Notes: generated by a model from the letters alone, not told the origin. 64,000 nucleotides of DNA from UBA8949 sp942493365 (GCA_942493365.1 OW818697.1:1984001-2048000); one strand, 5' to 3'. Positions 40,479-49,787 are shown, counted from the stretch's first letter. Program-made: numbers and translations.

Positions 40479-41669
40479 TTATTTTACCCGCATGACCTTT
40501 TTGGCCACCGCCACCAGAGGCCTGAAGAGCGGGCCTTCCATGTCTTTGGCAACTTCAGCCAATTTTTCGCGAATGGGGATGTTTTGCGGGCAATGTTCTT
40601 CGCAGATACCGCACTTTTTGCAAAGTGACGCATAGGCCGGGTGGGAGGTCATGGCACCGGTGTTTTGCAGGTAGTGCATCCAGGCGCGATTTGATTTCAG
40701 TGTATATTTTTCGTTGTAAATTGAGAAGCAGGCTGGGATGTCAACCCCAAAAGGGCACGGCTGGCAGTAGCCGCAGGCCGTGCAATTGACCTTGATTTTC
40801 TGGTTGAGAATGGCCCGAGCCTGATCAAACAACGCCAGTTCTTCCGGTTGCATGGCGTTGGCCTGGCTGTCCGATGCGATGCGCAGGTTCTCGGCCAGCT
40901 GGTGCTCGTCGCTCATGCCCGACAGTACGACGGTGGCCTCCGGTCGGTTCCAGACCCAGCGCAGCGCCCACTCGGCCGCCGATCGTTTGGGATGAGCGTG
41001 TTTCCACAGGTCGTTGACCTCCGGCGGCAAATGGGTGACAATTTTGCCCCCGCGCAACGGTTCCATGATAATCACCGGCAGGCCCTTGGCCGCGGCATAT
41101 TCCAGCCCAGTTGTACCCGCCTGATTATTAATGTCGAGGTAATTGTACTGGATCTGGCAGAAATCCCAATCATAGCTGTCGACCAGTCGAACAAACTGAT
41201 CCTTGATGCCATGAAACGAGAAGCCAAGGTTGATGATCTGGCCACTGGCCTTTTTGTTGTCAATCCACTTTTCGATGCCCAGTTTGACCAAGCGTTGCCA
41301 GGCATTGACATCGGCCAGCATGTGGATCAGGTAATAGTCGATGCGGTCGGTCTGCAGACGCTGCAGCGATTTGGTGAAAAGTTTGTCAAAATCAACTGCG
41401 GTTTTAACCATAAAATGCGGCAGTTTGGTGGCAATTTTCACGCGATCACGATAGCCTTTGGCCAGGACCTGCCCCAAGACCCGCTCGCTGTTGCCATTTT
41501 GATAAATATACGCTGTATCGAAATAATTGATCCCCTGCTCGATCGCCGCAACAATCATGGCCTCGGAGCGCGCTTCATCGATGGCGTTTTTCAGGGTGGG
41601 CAGCCGCATGCAGCCAAAGCCGAGAATGGAGAGTTGGTCTTTATTTTTGCTGTTTGTTCGATAGTTCAT
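40479..41669 (-). CDS. Aldo/keto reductase with C-terminal 4Fe-4S domain
   Basis: A 396-residue oxidoreductase. The AKR barrel (about 10-280) starts LSILGFGCMRLPTL and includes YFDTAYIYQNGNSERVLG and KIATKLPHF with the Asp, Tyr and Lys of the active site, and DYYLIHML with a His. The C-terminal part carries cysteine clusters CTACGYCQPCPFGV and CKKCGICEEHCPQNI for two Fe-S centres, typical of the ferredoxin-linked AKR group of anaerobes. The substrate is unknown. The ATG at 41669 follows GGAGG seven bases earlier; the TTG further upstream is rejected. Confidence 0.92.
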   Translation of the reverse strand: MNYRTNSKNKDQLSILGFGCMRLPTLKNAIDEARSEAMIVAAIEQGINYFDTAYIYQNGNSERVLGQVLAKGYRDRVKIATKLPHFMVKTAVDFDKLFTKSLQRLQTDRIDYYLIHMLADVNAWQRLVKLGIEKWIDNKKASGQIINLGFSFHGIKDQFVRLVDSYDWDFCQIQYNYLDINNQAGTTGLEYAAAKGLPVIIMEPLRGGKIVTHLPPEVNDLWKHAHPKRSAAEWALRWVWNRPEATVVLSGMSDEHQLAENLRIASDSQANAMQPEELALFDQARAILNQKIKVNCTACGYCQPCPFGVDIPACFSIYNEKYTLKSNRAWMHYLQNTGAMTSHPAYASLCKKCGICEEHCPQNIPIREKLAEVAKDMEGPLFRPLVAVAKKVMRVK

Positions 41670-41711
41670 ATCGCTGTCCTCCAAATTTTGAGCATAATAG
41701 TTATCTATAAC

Positions 41712-41731
41712 ATATTGTTATGATACAATAT
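41712..41731. repeat. Palindrome upstream of the aldo/keto reductase gene
   Basis: ATATTGT (41712-41718) and ACAATAT (41725-41731) form a 7-base inverted repeat with a six-base gap in the AT-rich leader of the reductase gene. It may be an operator; no regulator gene is adjacent. Confidence 0.35.
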
Positions 41732-41748
41732 CATTCTAGCTTAAAAGC

Positions 41749-43302
41749 CTACAGTTTGAGCGCCCATTCTCGGGCGTCCCAGGTGCCGGTGACGATGTCC
41801 TCGTAGAATTCCGGCTCGTGGCAGACCATCAGGATGGTACCGGTGTAGGCCTTAAGCGCCGCTTTGAGAACCTCCTTGGCGACGACGTCAAGGTGGTTGG
41901 TCGGCTCGTCCAGTACCAGCAGATTGTGCTTGCGGTTCATCAGTTTGCAGAAGCGCAGCTTGGCCTGCTCGCCGCCGCTGAGGACCGACACCTTGCTGTC
42001 GATATGCTTGTTGGTCAGGCCACATCGGGCCAGGGCGCCGCGCAGCTCGGAAATGCTCATGGCCGGGAAGTCCGCGCCAAGTGCTTCGAGGCAGGTGCGG
42101 GTTCGGTCAGCGACGTTTTCCTGCTCAAAATAGCCGATCGAGAGGTATTCGCCTTGTTTGTGCGCGCCCGCCAGAGCTGGGGTCAGACCAAGCAGGCTCT
42201 TGAGCAGCGTCGTCTTGCCGATGCCGTTGGCACCGACCAGCGAAATCTTCTGGCCGCGCTCCAACTGCAGATCGATCGGGCGGCTCAGGGGGTCGTCATA
42301 GCCGATGACCAGGCCTTGCGCTTCAAACACCAGCCGGCCGGGCGTGCGGTCGGTCTGAAAAACGAAGACCGGCACCGGCTTTTCGCGGTCGAGCTCGATG
42401 ACGTCCATCTTGTCAATCTTTTTCTGGCGGCTCATGGCCATGTTGCGCGTGGCCACCCGCGCTTTGTTGCGGGCGACAAAATCCTTGAGGCTGGCAATCT
42501 CCTGCTGCTGGCGCTCGTAGGCGCTTTCACGCTGGCCTTTTTGCACCTCATAGACTTCGAGGAAATGGTCGTAGTCGCCGGCATAGCGCTCCAGACGGCA
42601 GTTGCTGACGTGGTATACGACGTTGATGACGCTGTTCATGAAGGGCATATCATGCGAAATCAGGATGAAAGCGTTCTCGTAGTCCAAGAGATATTGTTTG
42701 AGCCAGCTAATGTGCTCGGCGTCGAGGTAATTGGTCGGCTCGTCCAGCAGCAGGATATCGGGCTTTTCCAGCAGCAGCTTGGCCAGGAGGACCTTGGTGC
42801 GCTGTCCGCCCGAGAGCGCCGCGACGTCGGTTTCCAGGCCAAAGGCCAAGAGACCGAGGGCATCAGCAGTTTCTTCAATTTTGCTGTCCATCAGGAAAAA
42901 GTCGCTGTGCTCGATTTGGGTCTGCAGTTCGCCCATTTCGTCCATCAGCTCGGCCATGGCGGCCTCGTCGGCTTCGCCCAGTAGCTCGTAGATTTCGTCC
43001 AGTCGCGCCTGCTTGGTGTTGAGGTGGTCAAATGCCTGCCGCAGCACGTCGCGGATGGTCGCCCCCGGCGTCAGCGTGGCGTGTTGGTTGAGATAGCCGG
43101 CCTCGATGCCCCGCGTCCACTGGATGGTGCCCTCGTCGGGTTCCATGTGTTCGGTCACGATGCTCATGAAGGTTGACTTGCCTTCGCCGTTGGCGCCGAC
43201 CAGACCGATATGTTCGCCCCGATTGAGGCGAAAGGAAATATCTTCGAAGATCGCGCGATCGCCGAAGCCGTGGCTCAAATGTTCAACTGTCAGCAAACTC
43301 AT
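41749..43302 (-). CDS. ABC-F family ATPase (ribosome-associated type)
   Basis: A 517-residue protein with two ABC domains in one chain and no membrane part. Walker A motifs are GANGEGKST and GANGIGKTT, signatures LSGGQRTKVLLA and LSGGEQAKLRFC, and Walker B LLLDEPTNYLD and LVLDEPTNHLD. The linker between them (QKGQRESAYERQQQEIASL and on) is the charged P-site-tRNA interaction motif region. Family members act on the ribosome in translation or antibiotic protection; length and motifs resemble the YbiT/YkpA group rather than the resistance factors, so a housekeeping translational role is more likely. Confidence 0.93.
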   Translation of the reverse strand: MSLLTVEHLSHGFGDRAIFEDISFRLNRGEHIGLVGANGEGKSTFMSIVTEHMEPDEGTIQWTRGIEAGYLNQHATLTPGATIRDVLRQAFDHLNTKQARLDEIYELLGEADEAAMAELMDEMGELQTQIEHSDFFLMDSKIEETADALGLLAFGLETDVAALSGGQRTKVLLAKLLLEKPDILLLDEPTNYLDAEHISWLKQYLLDYENAFILISHDMPFMNSVINVVYHVSNCRLERYAGDYDHFLEVYEVQKGQRESAYERQQQEIASLKDFVARNKARVATRNMAMSRQKKIDKMDVIELDREKPVPVFVFQTDRTPGRLVFEAQGLVIGYDDPLSRPIDLQLERGQKISLVGANGIGKTTLLKSLLGLTPALAGAHKQGEYLSIGYFEQENVADRTRTCLEALGADFPAMSISELRGALARCGLTNKHIDSKVSVLSGGEQAKLRFCKLMNRKHNLLVLDEPTNHLDVVAKEVLKAALKAYTGTILMVCHEPEFYEDIVTGTWDAREWALKL

Positions 43303-43348
43303 GGGTGGTCCTCTTCTGGTTTATTCAAAACAGAGTCCATTGTACCAG

Positions 43349-44548
43349 TTAGCCCAACAAAAACTCAATAAGATTCTGGTGAATGATGCCGTCGCGGCTA
43401 AAATTGTTTTTATCAAGACTGAGCACAATCTTGGGGTAATTGTCCCGAATTTCCTTGAATGCTGAAAATTCGCGGTCGATCACGGATTGATCTGCAAGCA
43501 GGTAGGCCACTTGGATGTATAACCGCTGCGATGGTTTTATGGCAACAAAATCGATTTCCTTGTCATCGGATTTGCCAACATGCACTTTGAATCCTCGCCG
43601 GAGCAGTTCCAAACAAATAATGTTTTCCAGAACCTGGTTGATGTCTCTTTCGTTATTGCCATAAACAGCCTCTCTGATCCCTTGGTCAGCAAGGTATATC
43701 TTTTCTTGGAATTTCAGCATTCTCTTGCCCTGAACATCTTCTCGCGGCAATAAAAGCAAAAGGCAGGCATCTTGGGTGTACGCAATGTAGTTGTAGAGCG
43801 TCTCTTGCGACAATGTTCGGTGCTCATTTTTTAAATAATTCGTTAAACTGGTTCCGGAAAAAGAATTCCCGACTTTGGCCAACAGATAGAATATTATTCG
43901 TTCAAACAGCTCGACATCTCGAATGGCATAGCGGGCAATAATATCTTTTAGCAGGATTGAGTTGTAAATGTCGCGCAAATAATTCAAGGTTGATTTTGCA
44001 TCGAGGTCATTCTCATAAATGAACGGCATGCCGCCATCGCGCACGAATCGCTGAAATACTTCTTTCGCTGAGCTTTCGGGGCGTTTTTCATTTTCAACGT
44101 CCATGATTTCCCGAAAGGAAAATGGGAAAACAGCAATCTCAACATATCGGCCGGCCAAATGGGTCGCCAATTCTCCGGACAACAATTTTGAGTTGGACCC
44201 CGTAATATAGATGTCGCAGTCCATGTCGACGCGGAGTGAATTAATCATTTTTTCCCAACCCGTCAACTCTTGAATCTCGTCGAGGAATAGATAGGATTTG
44301 CCAGCATGACTTTTGCCGAAACTCAAAATATCTTGATATGTTATCATCATCGTTTGATTTGATCTGGCGAGGCTCTCAAAATTAATCGAATATATCTGGT
44401 TCTTGTTAACACCATCTTTAAGCAATTCCGCTTGAACTAACAGCAGCAACGTTGATTTCCCTGAACGTCTAATGCCTGTAAATACTTTAACGATGTCCTT
44501 ATTGAAAAATGGGCGCACCTGCTCCATATACGATTCTCGCTTTATCAT
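43349..44548 (-). CDS. AAA ATPase with DUF4143 domain
   Basis: A 399-residue protein of the orphan AAA/DUF4143 group. It starts with VKVFTGIRRSGKSTLLLLVQ (Walker A GIRRSGKST), followed by YLFLDEIQELTGWEKMI (Walker B) and the sensor ITGSNSKLLSGEL. The C-terminal part (about 200-399) is the DUF4143 domain, ending in a predicted nuclease-like fold with KVHVGKSDDKEIDFVA. Proteins of this kind are abundant in anaerobes, often variable between strains, and have no settled function; a role in defence or in a toxin-like system has been suggested only from context. It has lower G+C than its neighbours by eye, which fits horizontal acquisition. Confidence 0.85.
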   Translation of the reverse strand: MIKRESYMEQVRPFFNKDIVKVFTGIRRSGKSTLLLLVQAELLKDGVNKNQIYSINFESLARSNQTMMITYQDILSFGKSHAGKSYLFLDEIQELTGWEKMINSLRVDMDCDIYITGSNSKLLSGELATHLAGRYVEIAVFPFSFREIMDVENEKRPESSAKEVFQRFVRDGGMPFIYENDLDAKSTLNYLRDIYNSILLKDIIARYAIRDVELFERIIFYLLAKVGNSFSGTSLTNYLKNEHRTLSQETLYNYIAYTQDACLLLLLPREDVQGKRMLKFQEKIYLADQGIREAVYGNNERDINQVLENIICLELLRRGFKVHVGKSDDKEIDFVAIKPSQRLYIQVAYLLADQSVIDREFSAFKEIRDNYPKIVLSLDKNNFSRDGIIHQNLIEFLLG

Positions 44549-44568
44549 GTCATCGCCCCCCTCTGTTT

Positions 44569-44624
44569 ATATTATCATGTTATACCGTAAACTTCAATCG
44601 TTTTGGCATTTAGTTTACGGTATA
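44569..44624 (-). promoter_or_regulatory. Promoter overlapped by a 13-base perfect inverted repeat (DUF4143 gene)
   Basis: On the minus strand: TTGAAG (44597-44592), a 17-base spacer and TAATAT (44574-44569). The arms TATACCGTAAACT (44581-44593) and AGTTTACGGTATA (44612-44624), 18 bases apart, cover the spacer and the edge of the -35 box, a position expected for a repressor site. Confidence 0.55.
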
Positions 44625-44647
44625 CATTGGTATTATATATCCAACCG

Positions 44648-44676
44648 TTGACACCTCCAGACCCTTTTGTTAAAAT
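44648..44676 (+). promoter_or_regulatory. Strong promoter of the acyltransferase-symporter operon
   Basis: TTGACA (44648-44653), a 17-base spacer and TAAAAT (44671-44676), followed by GGAGG (44712-44716) before the start at 44722. Confidence 0.65.
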
Positions 44677-44721
44677 TGCGCTCATATCACAGCCCCAAAA
44701 CGACTCCATTTGGAGGTGCTC

Positions 44722-46119
44722 ATGGGTAAACCTTGGTTGGTGGCTCAGCCGATTGTCAGGGCTCGCGCACGGCACGTTTTGGGGCCTTCGCGCATCTCTG
44801 CGCCGGTTGTGCAATTCGGCCGCATACTATTACCATTCTATTTGCGTTTCGCCCTTCAATTTCGAAAGATCGAATTTTTTCACCCCGAAACCATCCTCGA
44901 TGAGCTTGATGACTTTCAAGCCCAGCGCACGCGGCTGATCGTGGCTTTTCGTCATGCTTACGGCGACGAGCCGCAGTTGGTCTTTCACATTTTCAGCAAT
45001 CTCCTGCCGCGCCTGGCCAAACGGCTCAAACGGCCGCTGCGCCGTCAATCGCTGATCCGCATCATTCACGACTACGCGGTGCCGCTCTGGGGTGATGCCG
45101 TTATTCGCTTTCTGCTGCCGCGGGCCGGGGCGGTGCCGATATATCATGTCAAGTTTGATCCCGCGAGTCTCAAGCAGATCCGTCGCATCATGACCGATGA
45201 TCCCTGCCCGCTCGCGCTGGCGCCCGAAGGTCAGATTTCCTATCACAGCGAGACCCTGCCGCGCATCGAAAAGGGCACCATCCGCATGGGGTTCTGGTGC
45301 GCCAAAGACATTGAAAAGGCCGGCCGGTCGGAAAATGTACGGATCCTGCCGCTTTCCATCCATTATCAATACGACCCGCGCGACCTCAAGAAGGTTTTTG
45401 CCGCTGTTAGTCAGTTGGAAAACACCTGCGGCCTGGATGTCAGGCGGCACAAGCCAAAATCTCTTGAACTGGCCGATCTCCTGCCGCGAATTATACAGAT
45501 CGAAAACCAGGTTCTGACCTTATCGGAAGCCTTTTACAGCAAGACTTACAGCTATCAGCCTCCGGCAGTTGAATCGACCGCAAAACGCTGGGATGCCTTG
45601 CTGGCAGCCGCGCTTGCGGTTGCCGAGTCAGCGCTGGGACTCTCCGCCAATGGCGCGGAAGTCATTCAACGCGTTTATCGGATCCGGCAGGAGGGCTGGG
45701 ACCGCATTTATCCTGTGACCCCGATCGACCATCTCAACCCGCTCGAATCAGCCTTCGCCGACCGCCAGGCGGGCGAAGCGTGGTTTGCCATGCGCCACAT
45801 GGAGCTCGTCGATTTGATGTCCTACCATGACCCTGATTACTTGCTGGGCCGATCCGGCGACAAAATTTCCTTCGACTGCGTCGTCGAAACCGTTGTCACC
45901 CTCCAGGATTTGGTCGGTCGCCTGTTGGGCGGCAACATCTCAACGCGGCCCAATGCCATCCGCAAACATGCGGTGCTGGTGACCGCGCCCTGCCTTGATC
46001 TGACCGACCTTTTGCCCGCGTACCACCAGGATGCCCGTACGACGGTCCAAAATGCCACCGATGAACTCAGTCGAAAATACGAAGAAAGCATAAAGGAGTA
46101 TCTGCATGAGCAAAAATGA
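44722..46119 (+). CDS. 1-acylglycerol-3-phosphate acyltransferase-like protein
   Basis: A 465-residue protein with an acyltransferase domain in its first half. FRHAYGDEPQ is the His-Asp box (spaced H-x3-D rather than the usual H-x4-D), and APEGQISYHSE with RIEKGTIRMGFW is the glycerophosphate-binding block (EGQ in place of EGT). The second half is a helical domain that I do not recognise. The family esterifies lysophosphatidate, but the altered spacing and the long extra domain leave the real acceptor open. It overlaps the symporter gene by 14 bases, so both are produced together. Confidence 0.72.
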   Translation: MGKPWLVAQPIVRARARHVLGPSRISAPVVQFGRILLPFYLRFALQFRKIEFFHPETILDELDDFQAQRTRLIVAFRHAYGDEPQLVFHIFSNLLPRLAKRLKRPLRRQSLIRIIHDYAVPLWGDAVIRFLLPRAGAVPIYHVKFDPASLKQIRRIMTDDPCPLALAPEGQISYHSETLPRIEKGTIRMGFWCAKDIEKAGRSENVRILPLSIHYQYDPRDLKKVFAAVSQLENTCGLDVRRHKPKSLELADLLPRIIQIENQVLTLSEAFYSKTYSYQPPAVESTAKRWDALLAAALAVAESALGLSANGAEVIQRVYRIRQEGWDRIYPVTPIDHLNPLESAFADRQAGEAWFAMRHMELVDLMSYHDPDYLLGRSGDKISFDCVVETVVTLQDLVGRLLGGNISTRPNAIRKHAVLVTAPCLDLTDLLPAYHQDARTTVQNATDELSRKYEESIKEYLHEQK

Positions 46120-47500
46120 TGATCTCGCCCACACAGTAGCCCCAGAAGCCAAACTGCCGCTGCGCGTCAAAATCGGCTTCGGCATCGGTGATCTCGGGGG
46201 CAACCTCTTCTTCACTGCCATGGGTTTTTACTCGCTGATTTACTTGACTGACACGGTTGGCGTTGCAGCTGCCTGGGCTGGTATCGCTATTCTGATTGGC
46301 AAAATCTGGGACGCCATCACCGACCCGATGATGGGGTTCATCTCGGATCGCACCCGCTCCCGCTGGGGACGCCGGCGTCCGTATTTCTTGTTTGGTGCCC
46401 TGCCGCTGTTGCTGTCGATGTGGTTTTTCTTTTCCGGTCCCGATTTCAGCAACGACCAACTCACGGGCTTTATCTGGGCCGCGCTGGCGCTTTGTCTGCT
46501 CAACACCGCCTACACGGTTGTGAACGTACCATACAGTTCACTGACGCCCGAGCTGACCAAGAATTTCAAGGAACGATCCACATTGAATGGTTTCCGTTTT
46601 GGGTTCGCCGTCATTGGCACAATGCTCGGTGGTGCCATCGTCAAGCCGATCATCGGCCTCGCGGGCAATGATGCGTTGGGAAAGCCCAATGATCATCTGG
46701 GCTATGCTTTGGTTGGACTGATTTTTGGCTTTCTCATGGCAGCAACCATACTGATCACATTTTTAACGGTCCGTGAACCGGACCATGCCAACACCCCCCG
46801 CCCGACGCAAAAGTTTTTTGCGACCTTTGCCGCTGTTTTTAAAAACAAAACCTATTTGCGCCTCGTAGCTGTTTATACCCTCAACCTGACCGGTATCACC
46901 TTTGTTCAGACCATGCTGGTCTATTACTTCAAGTATCTTTATAAAGACGAGCCCATGACGACGCTTGCATTGCTTTTGCTGCTTGGTGTCGCTATGATCT
47001 GCGTCCCCGTCTCGGTCTTGGTTGCCAAGAACATCGGCAAGAAGCGCACTTATCAGCTCGCGCTCGCCATCCTCACCATCAGCTGCCTGGCCATCTTCGT
47101 CTTTGCCCACACGCTGGGTATGACCTTTTTCCTGGTCGTTATGGTTTTCGCCGGTGTCGGCATCGGCTTCGGCTACGTACCGCCCTTTGCCATGCTGCCC
47201 GACGTTGTTGAAGTCGACGCGATCAGAACCAAAACCCGCAAAGAGGGTTCATACTATGGTATGTGGACTTTCTTCTCCAAAATCGGCGTTGCGCTGGCCG
47301 CCGCGCTTTCGGGCATGTTCCTTGATCTGGCAAAGTTTGTCCCCAATGCCATTGATCAGGTCCCTTCTACGCTTCTGACTATCCGGCTCCTCATTGGTCC
47401 AGTACCAGCTGTCATCTTCATCGCTGGCATCTTGCTCATCCAACGCTACCCGCTCGATGAAAAGTCCTACAACGCGATTATCGCTGAGGAATCGATGTAA
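46106..47500 (+). CDS. GPH-family (MFS) cation:sugar symporter
   Basis: A 464-residue transporter with twelve predicted helices. Characteristic parts are KIGFGIGDLGGNLFFTAMGFY at the start, GKIWDAITDPMMGFISDRT and SRWGRRRPYF, which mark the glycoside-pentoside-hexuronide:cation symporter family (MelB, XynB relatives). It should import a sugar or glycoside with Na+ or H+. No glycosidase gene is near, and translation is coupled to an acyltransferase gene instead, so the cargo may be something other than a nutrient sugar. AAGGAG precedes the ATG inside the upstream gene. Confidence 0.9.
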   Translation: MSKNDDLAHTVAPEAKLPLRVKIGFGIGDLGGNLFFTAMGFYSLIYLTDTVGVAAAWAGIAILIGKIWDAITDPMMGFISDRTRSRWGRRRPYFLFGALPLLLSMWFFFSGPDFSNDQLTGFIWAALALCLLNTAYTVVNVPYSSLTPELTKNFKERSTLNGFRFGFAVIGTMLGGAIVKPIIGLAGNDALGKPNDHLGYALVGLIFGFLMAATILITFLTVREPDHANTPRPTQKFFATFAAVFKNKTYLRLVAVYTLNLTGITFVQTMLVYYFKYLYKDEPMTTLALLLLLGVAMICVPVSVLVAKNIGKKRTYQLALAILTISCLAIFVFAHTLGMTFFLVVMVFAGVGIGFGYVPPFAMLPDVVEVDAIRTKTRKEGSYYGMWTFFSKIGVALAAALSGMFLDLAKFVPNAIDQVPSTLLTIRLLIGPVPAVIFIAGILLIQRYPLDEKSYNAIIAEESM

Positions 47501-47520
47501 CATTGCATAGATGTGGCCTT

Positions 47521-48888
47521 TCAGGTCAGGTTGCAGAGCCACTTCCCGCGCCGATAAAGCCACCAGGCTATTGCAAATTTCATTATTTCCGTACACTGGA
47601 TGATCAGGAAAAAAACCGCCATCTCAGGCTTGACCAGCAGGCTCAAGGCGGCGGCAATCGGAAGCGTGATCAGCCAGATGTAACCGGAGTCAACCATCAC
47701 GGTACCAAACATGTCCCCGCCAACCCGCAAAATGAAAAAGAAAATGCAGTTAACAAGAATCAAAGGGTAGAACGCGGCTTGTAAGCTGAGCATGGTGGTT
47801 GCCAGAATGCGGAATTCGTCGTTGACGTTGAACAATTGCGGAATCTGGCCCGATATCAAAAACACGACGACGCCGCAAACGACCCCAATCACTGCACCCA
47901 ACGCGAGCAGCCGGGTCGAGTTTTGTCTGGCTTCGGCAAAGCGGCTCGCCCCCAGGCGGGCACCCACCAAAATCGAAGCTGCTGCCGCAAAACCCCCCAG
48001 CAGGATAAAGACAAAATTGCTGGTCATTTCAACAATGGTCAAACTGGCGATGTTGGCTTCATTCACCAGACAATAGGCTTTGAAAACCAAAACCGTTCCG
48101 GCCGACCAGAAGAGTTCATTGCCCATCATGGGAATGGTCTTGCGGATCACCAGGAGCAGCAATTCTTTGGTCAGCCGACGAATCGGGGCGAATTTCAGAT
48201 TGAAATATTGCTTGTTGCGGCCCAGTAGAATCAGGTACAAGATCATTTCAAACAAACGGGCAATTAAAGTCGCCAATCCGGCGCCGGCAACACCCATTTT
48301 GGGAAAGCCGAAATTGCCAAAGATCAGCAGGTAATTGAGGCCGGTGCTCAGCAGGATCGCCAATGAACTGATCACCATCGGTTTCTTGTTTTCACCGATG
48401 GATCGCAGCGCGGTCATGCTGGCCAGGCTGATCGCGTAGGGCAAATAGCTGAAGCGAACGAAATCCAAATAGGCCATGCCATAGTCAATCGTCGCCGGAT
48501 TTTCGACAAAAAGAGACATCATGACCCTTGGCGCCGCGCTGATCAGCGTCAGAAAGACAATGGCCACCGAGACAGAACCCAACACATTGATGACGAAGAG
48601 GCCCTGGCCCTTTTCATGATCATCTGCACCATAATACTGCGAAATAAAAATGCCGACGCCATAAGTAACGCCAAACAAAATGGCCTGCATAATCAAAAAA
48701 TATTTATTGGAAACCAAAACACTGGCCATGGCTTGGGCATCGATTTGGCCAACCATGACGCTGTCGATAAAACCCATGGCCGTCGCGACCAATTGTTGCA
48801 GGATGACTGGCATCGCCACCCGGATGACCTCGCGATAGAAAGGTCGGTCACCGATAAAGCGTCCGGCATGTACTAATCTGATTTGCAT
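47521..48888 (-). CDS. MATE-family efflux transporter
   Basis: A 455-residue protein with twelve predicted helices in two similar halves. AMPVILQQLVATAMGFIDSVMVGQIDAQAMA and IFISQYYGADDHEKGQGLF are the family hallmarks in the first half, and AAAASILVGARLGASRFAEA is the equivalent in the second. MATE proteins export cationic drugs or metabolites using Na+ or H+. The start ATG follows GAGGT. It is divergent from the PadR operon with 219 bases between, and both concern export, but there is no shared operator that I can demonstrate. Confidence 0.93.
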   Translation of the reverse strand: MQIRLVHAGRFIGDRPFYREVIRVAMPVILQQLVATAMGFIDSVMVGQIDAQAMASVLVSNKYFLIMQAILFGVTYGVGIFISQYYGADDHEKGQGLFVINVLGSVSVAIVFLTLISAAPRVMMSLFVENPATIDYGMAYLDFVRFSYLPYAISLASMTALRSIGENKKPMVISSLAILLSTGLNYLLIFGNFGFPKMGVAGAGLATLIARLFEMILYLILLGRNKQYFNLKFAPIRRLTKELLLLVIRKTIPMMGNELFWSAGTVLVFKAYCLVNEANIASLTIVEMTSNFVFILLGGFAAAASILVGARLGASRFAEARQNSTRLLALGAVIGVVCGVVVFLISGQIPQLFNVNDEFRILATTMLSLQAAFYPLILVNCIFFFILRVGGDMFGTVMVDSGYIWLITLPIAAALSLLVKPEMAVFFLIIQCTEIMKFAIAWWLYRRGKWLCNLT

Positions 48889-49021
48889 GGTGACCTCAAA
48901 CTGCTTTACCTTCGCTTCATTGATTTTATCCTGATGCTATTTTATCATCCATTTGCCAAATTCAAACAAATTTTTTAATACAAATTTTAAATGGTCTTCA
49001 TTTGTTCTGACCACATACTTC

Positions 49022-49071
49022 TTGACACCCTCACTACTACGTGATACTATGCTCTAGTAATAAGTATTACT
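49022..49071 (+). promoter_or_regulatory. Promoter and palindromic operator of the PadR/ABC operon
   Basis: TTGACA (49022-49027), a 17-base spacer and TACTAT (49045-49050). Directly downstream lies AGTAATAAGTATTACT (49056-49071), a palindrome of two 7-base arms, covering the expected transcription start. This fits autorepression by the PadR protein encoded next. Confidence 0.65.
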
Positions 49072-49107
49072 GCATATCATTCGTGCAGAATAGCGGAGGT
49101 AAGTGGA

Positions 49108-49434
49108 TTGGATAACCTGACGGAAATGCTCAAAGGCGTGCTTGAGGGCTGTGTTCTTGAGATTATAAGCAACAAAGAAACCTACGGCTACGAAATCACA
49201 CGGCAACTGAATGCTCTCGGCTTCACAGATGTTGTCGAAGGAACGGTCTACACCATTTTGGTGCGGCTTGAGAAAAACAAACTCGTGGATATCCAAAAAA
49301 GGCCTTCCGACATGGGACCGCCGCGCAAGTTCTTCGTACTCAACGCTGCTGGACTTGAGGAGCTTCGGACGTTCTGGCGGAAATGGGCATTCTTGTCATC
49401 GAAAATAAGCGAGCTAAAGGAGCTAAAGCAATGA
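49108..49434 (+). CDS. PadR-family transcriptional regulator
   Basis: A 108-residue winged-helix regulator: EMLKGVLEGCVLEIISNKETYGYEITRQL and VVEGTVYTILVRLEKNKLVD, with GPPRKFFVLNAAGLEEL, are the classic PadR elements. The start is a TTG at 49108 with GGAGG ten bases before; no ATG fits. Its C-terminal helix is short, so it belongs to the compact (PadR-s1) type. These proteins repress export operons and are released by the exported compound. It overlaps the next gene by four bases (ATGA). Confidence 0.92.
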   Translation: MDNLTEMLKGVLEGCVLEIISNKETYGYEITRQLNALGFTDVVEGTVYTILVRLEKNKLVDIQKRPSDMGPPRKFFVLNAAGLEELRTFWRKWAFLSSKISELKELKQ

Positions 49435-49778
49435 ATTTCTGGGAAAGAATCACAGGACGCGATATGACCCGAGAGCTTAGAAGGCTTGAAACGCGTGCTC
49501 AAAAATTGCCGCCCGATTATCAGGCGGCTTGGTCAAAGATTAAGTCCTATTTTTGGTCACATTCAGATTTCACCGGACGCAATCTGATGCCAATTCTTGA
49601 CGGGGTGCTAGGCCTGCTCGAAGAAACGGCGGCTGACGGTCAGCGTGTGCAAGAGGTTTTGGGTGACGATATCCAAGGTTTTTGTTCAGCGCTGACTGGC
49701 GAAGAAGGCGCGGATTCATTTCGCGACAAGTGGCGCAAGCAACTCAACAACAATATCGCCAAAAAACTGGGACAATAG
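49431..49778 (+). CDS. DUF1048-family protein
   Basis: A 115-residue all-helical protein (LPPDYQAAWSKIKSYFW, GVLGLLEETAADGQRVQEVLG) of the DUF1048 family, which is found almost only beside PadR regulators and ABC exporters. The function is unknown. Translation is coupled to the PadR gene by a four-base overlap, and AAAGGAG precedes the ATG. Its sequence repeats in diverged form at the N-terminus of the ATPase encoded next, so a gene duplication followed by fusion is likely. Confidence 0.87.
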   Translation: MNFWERITGRDMTRELRRLETRAQKLPPDYQAAWSKIKSYFWSHSDFTGRNLMPILDGVLGLLEETAADGQRVQEVLGDDIQGFCSALTGEEGADSFRDKWRKQLNNNIAKKLGQ

Positions 49779-49787
49779 GAGATTAAA

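Noticed and set aside
41818..42984. 388-codon plus-strand frame over the ABC-F gene
   Set aside because: Shadow of conserved ABC motifs; no RBS or family match.
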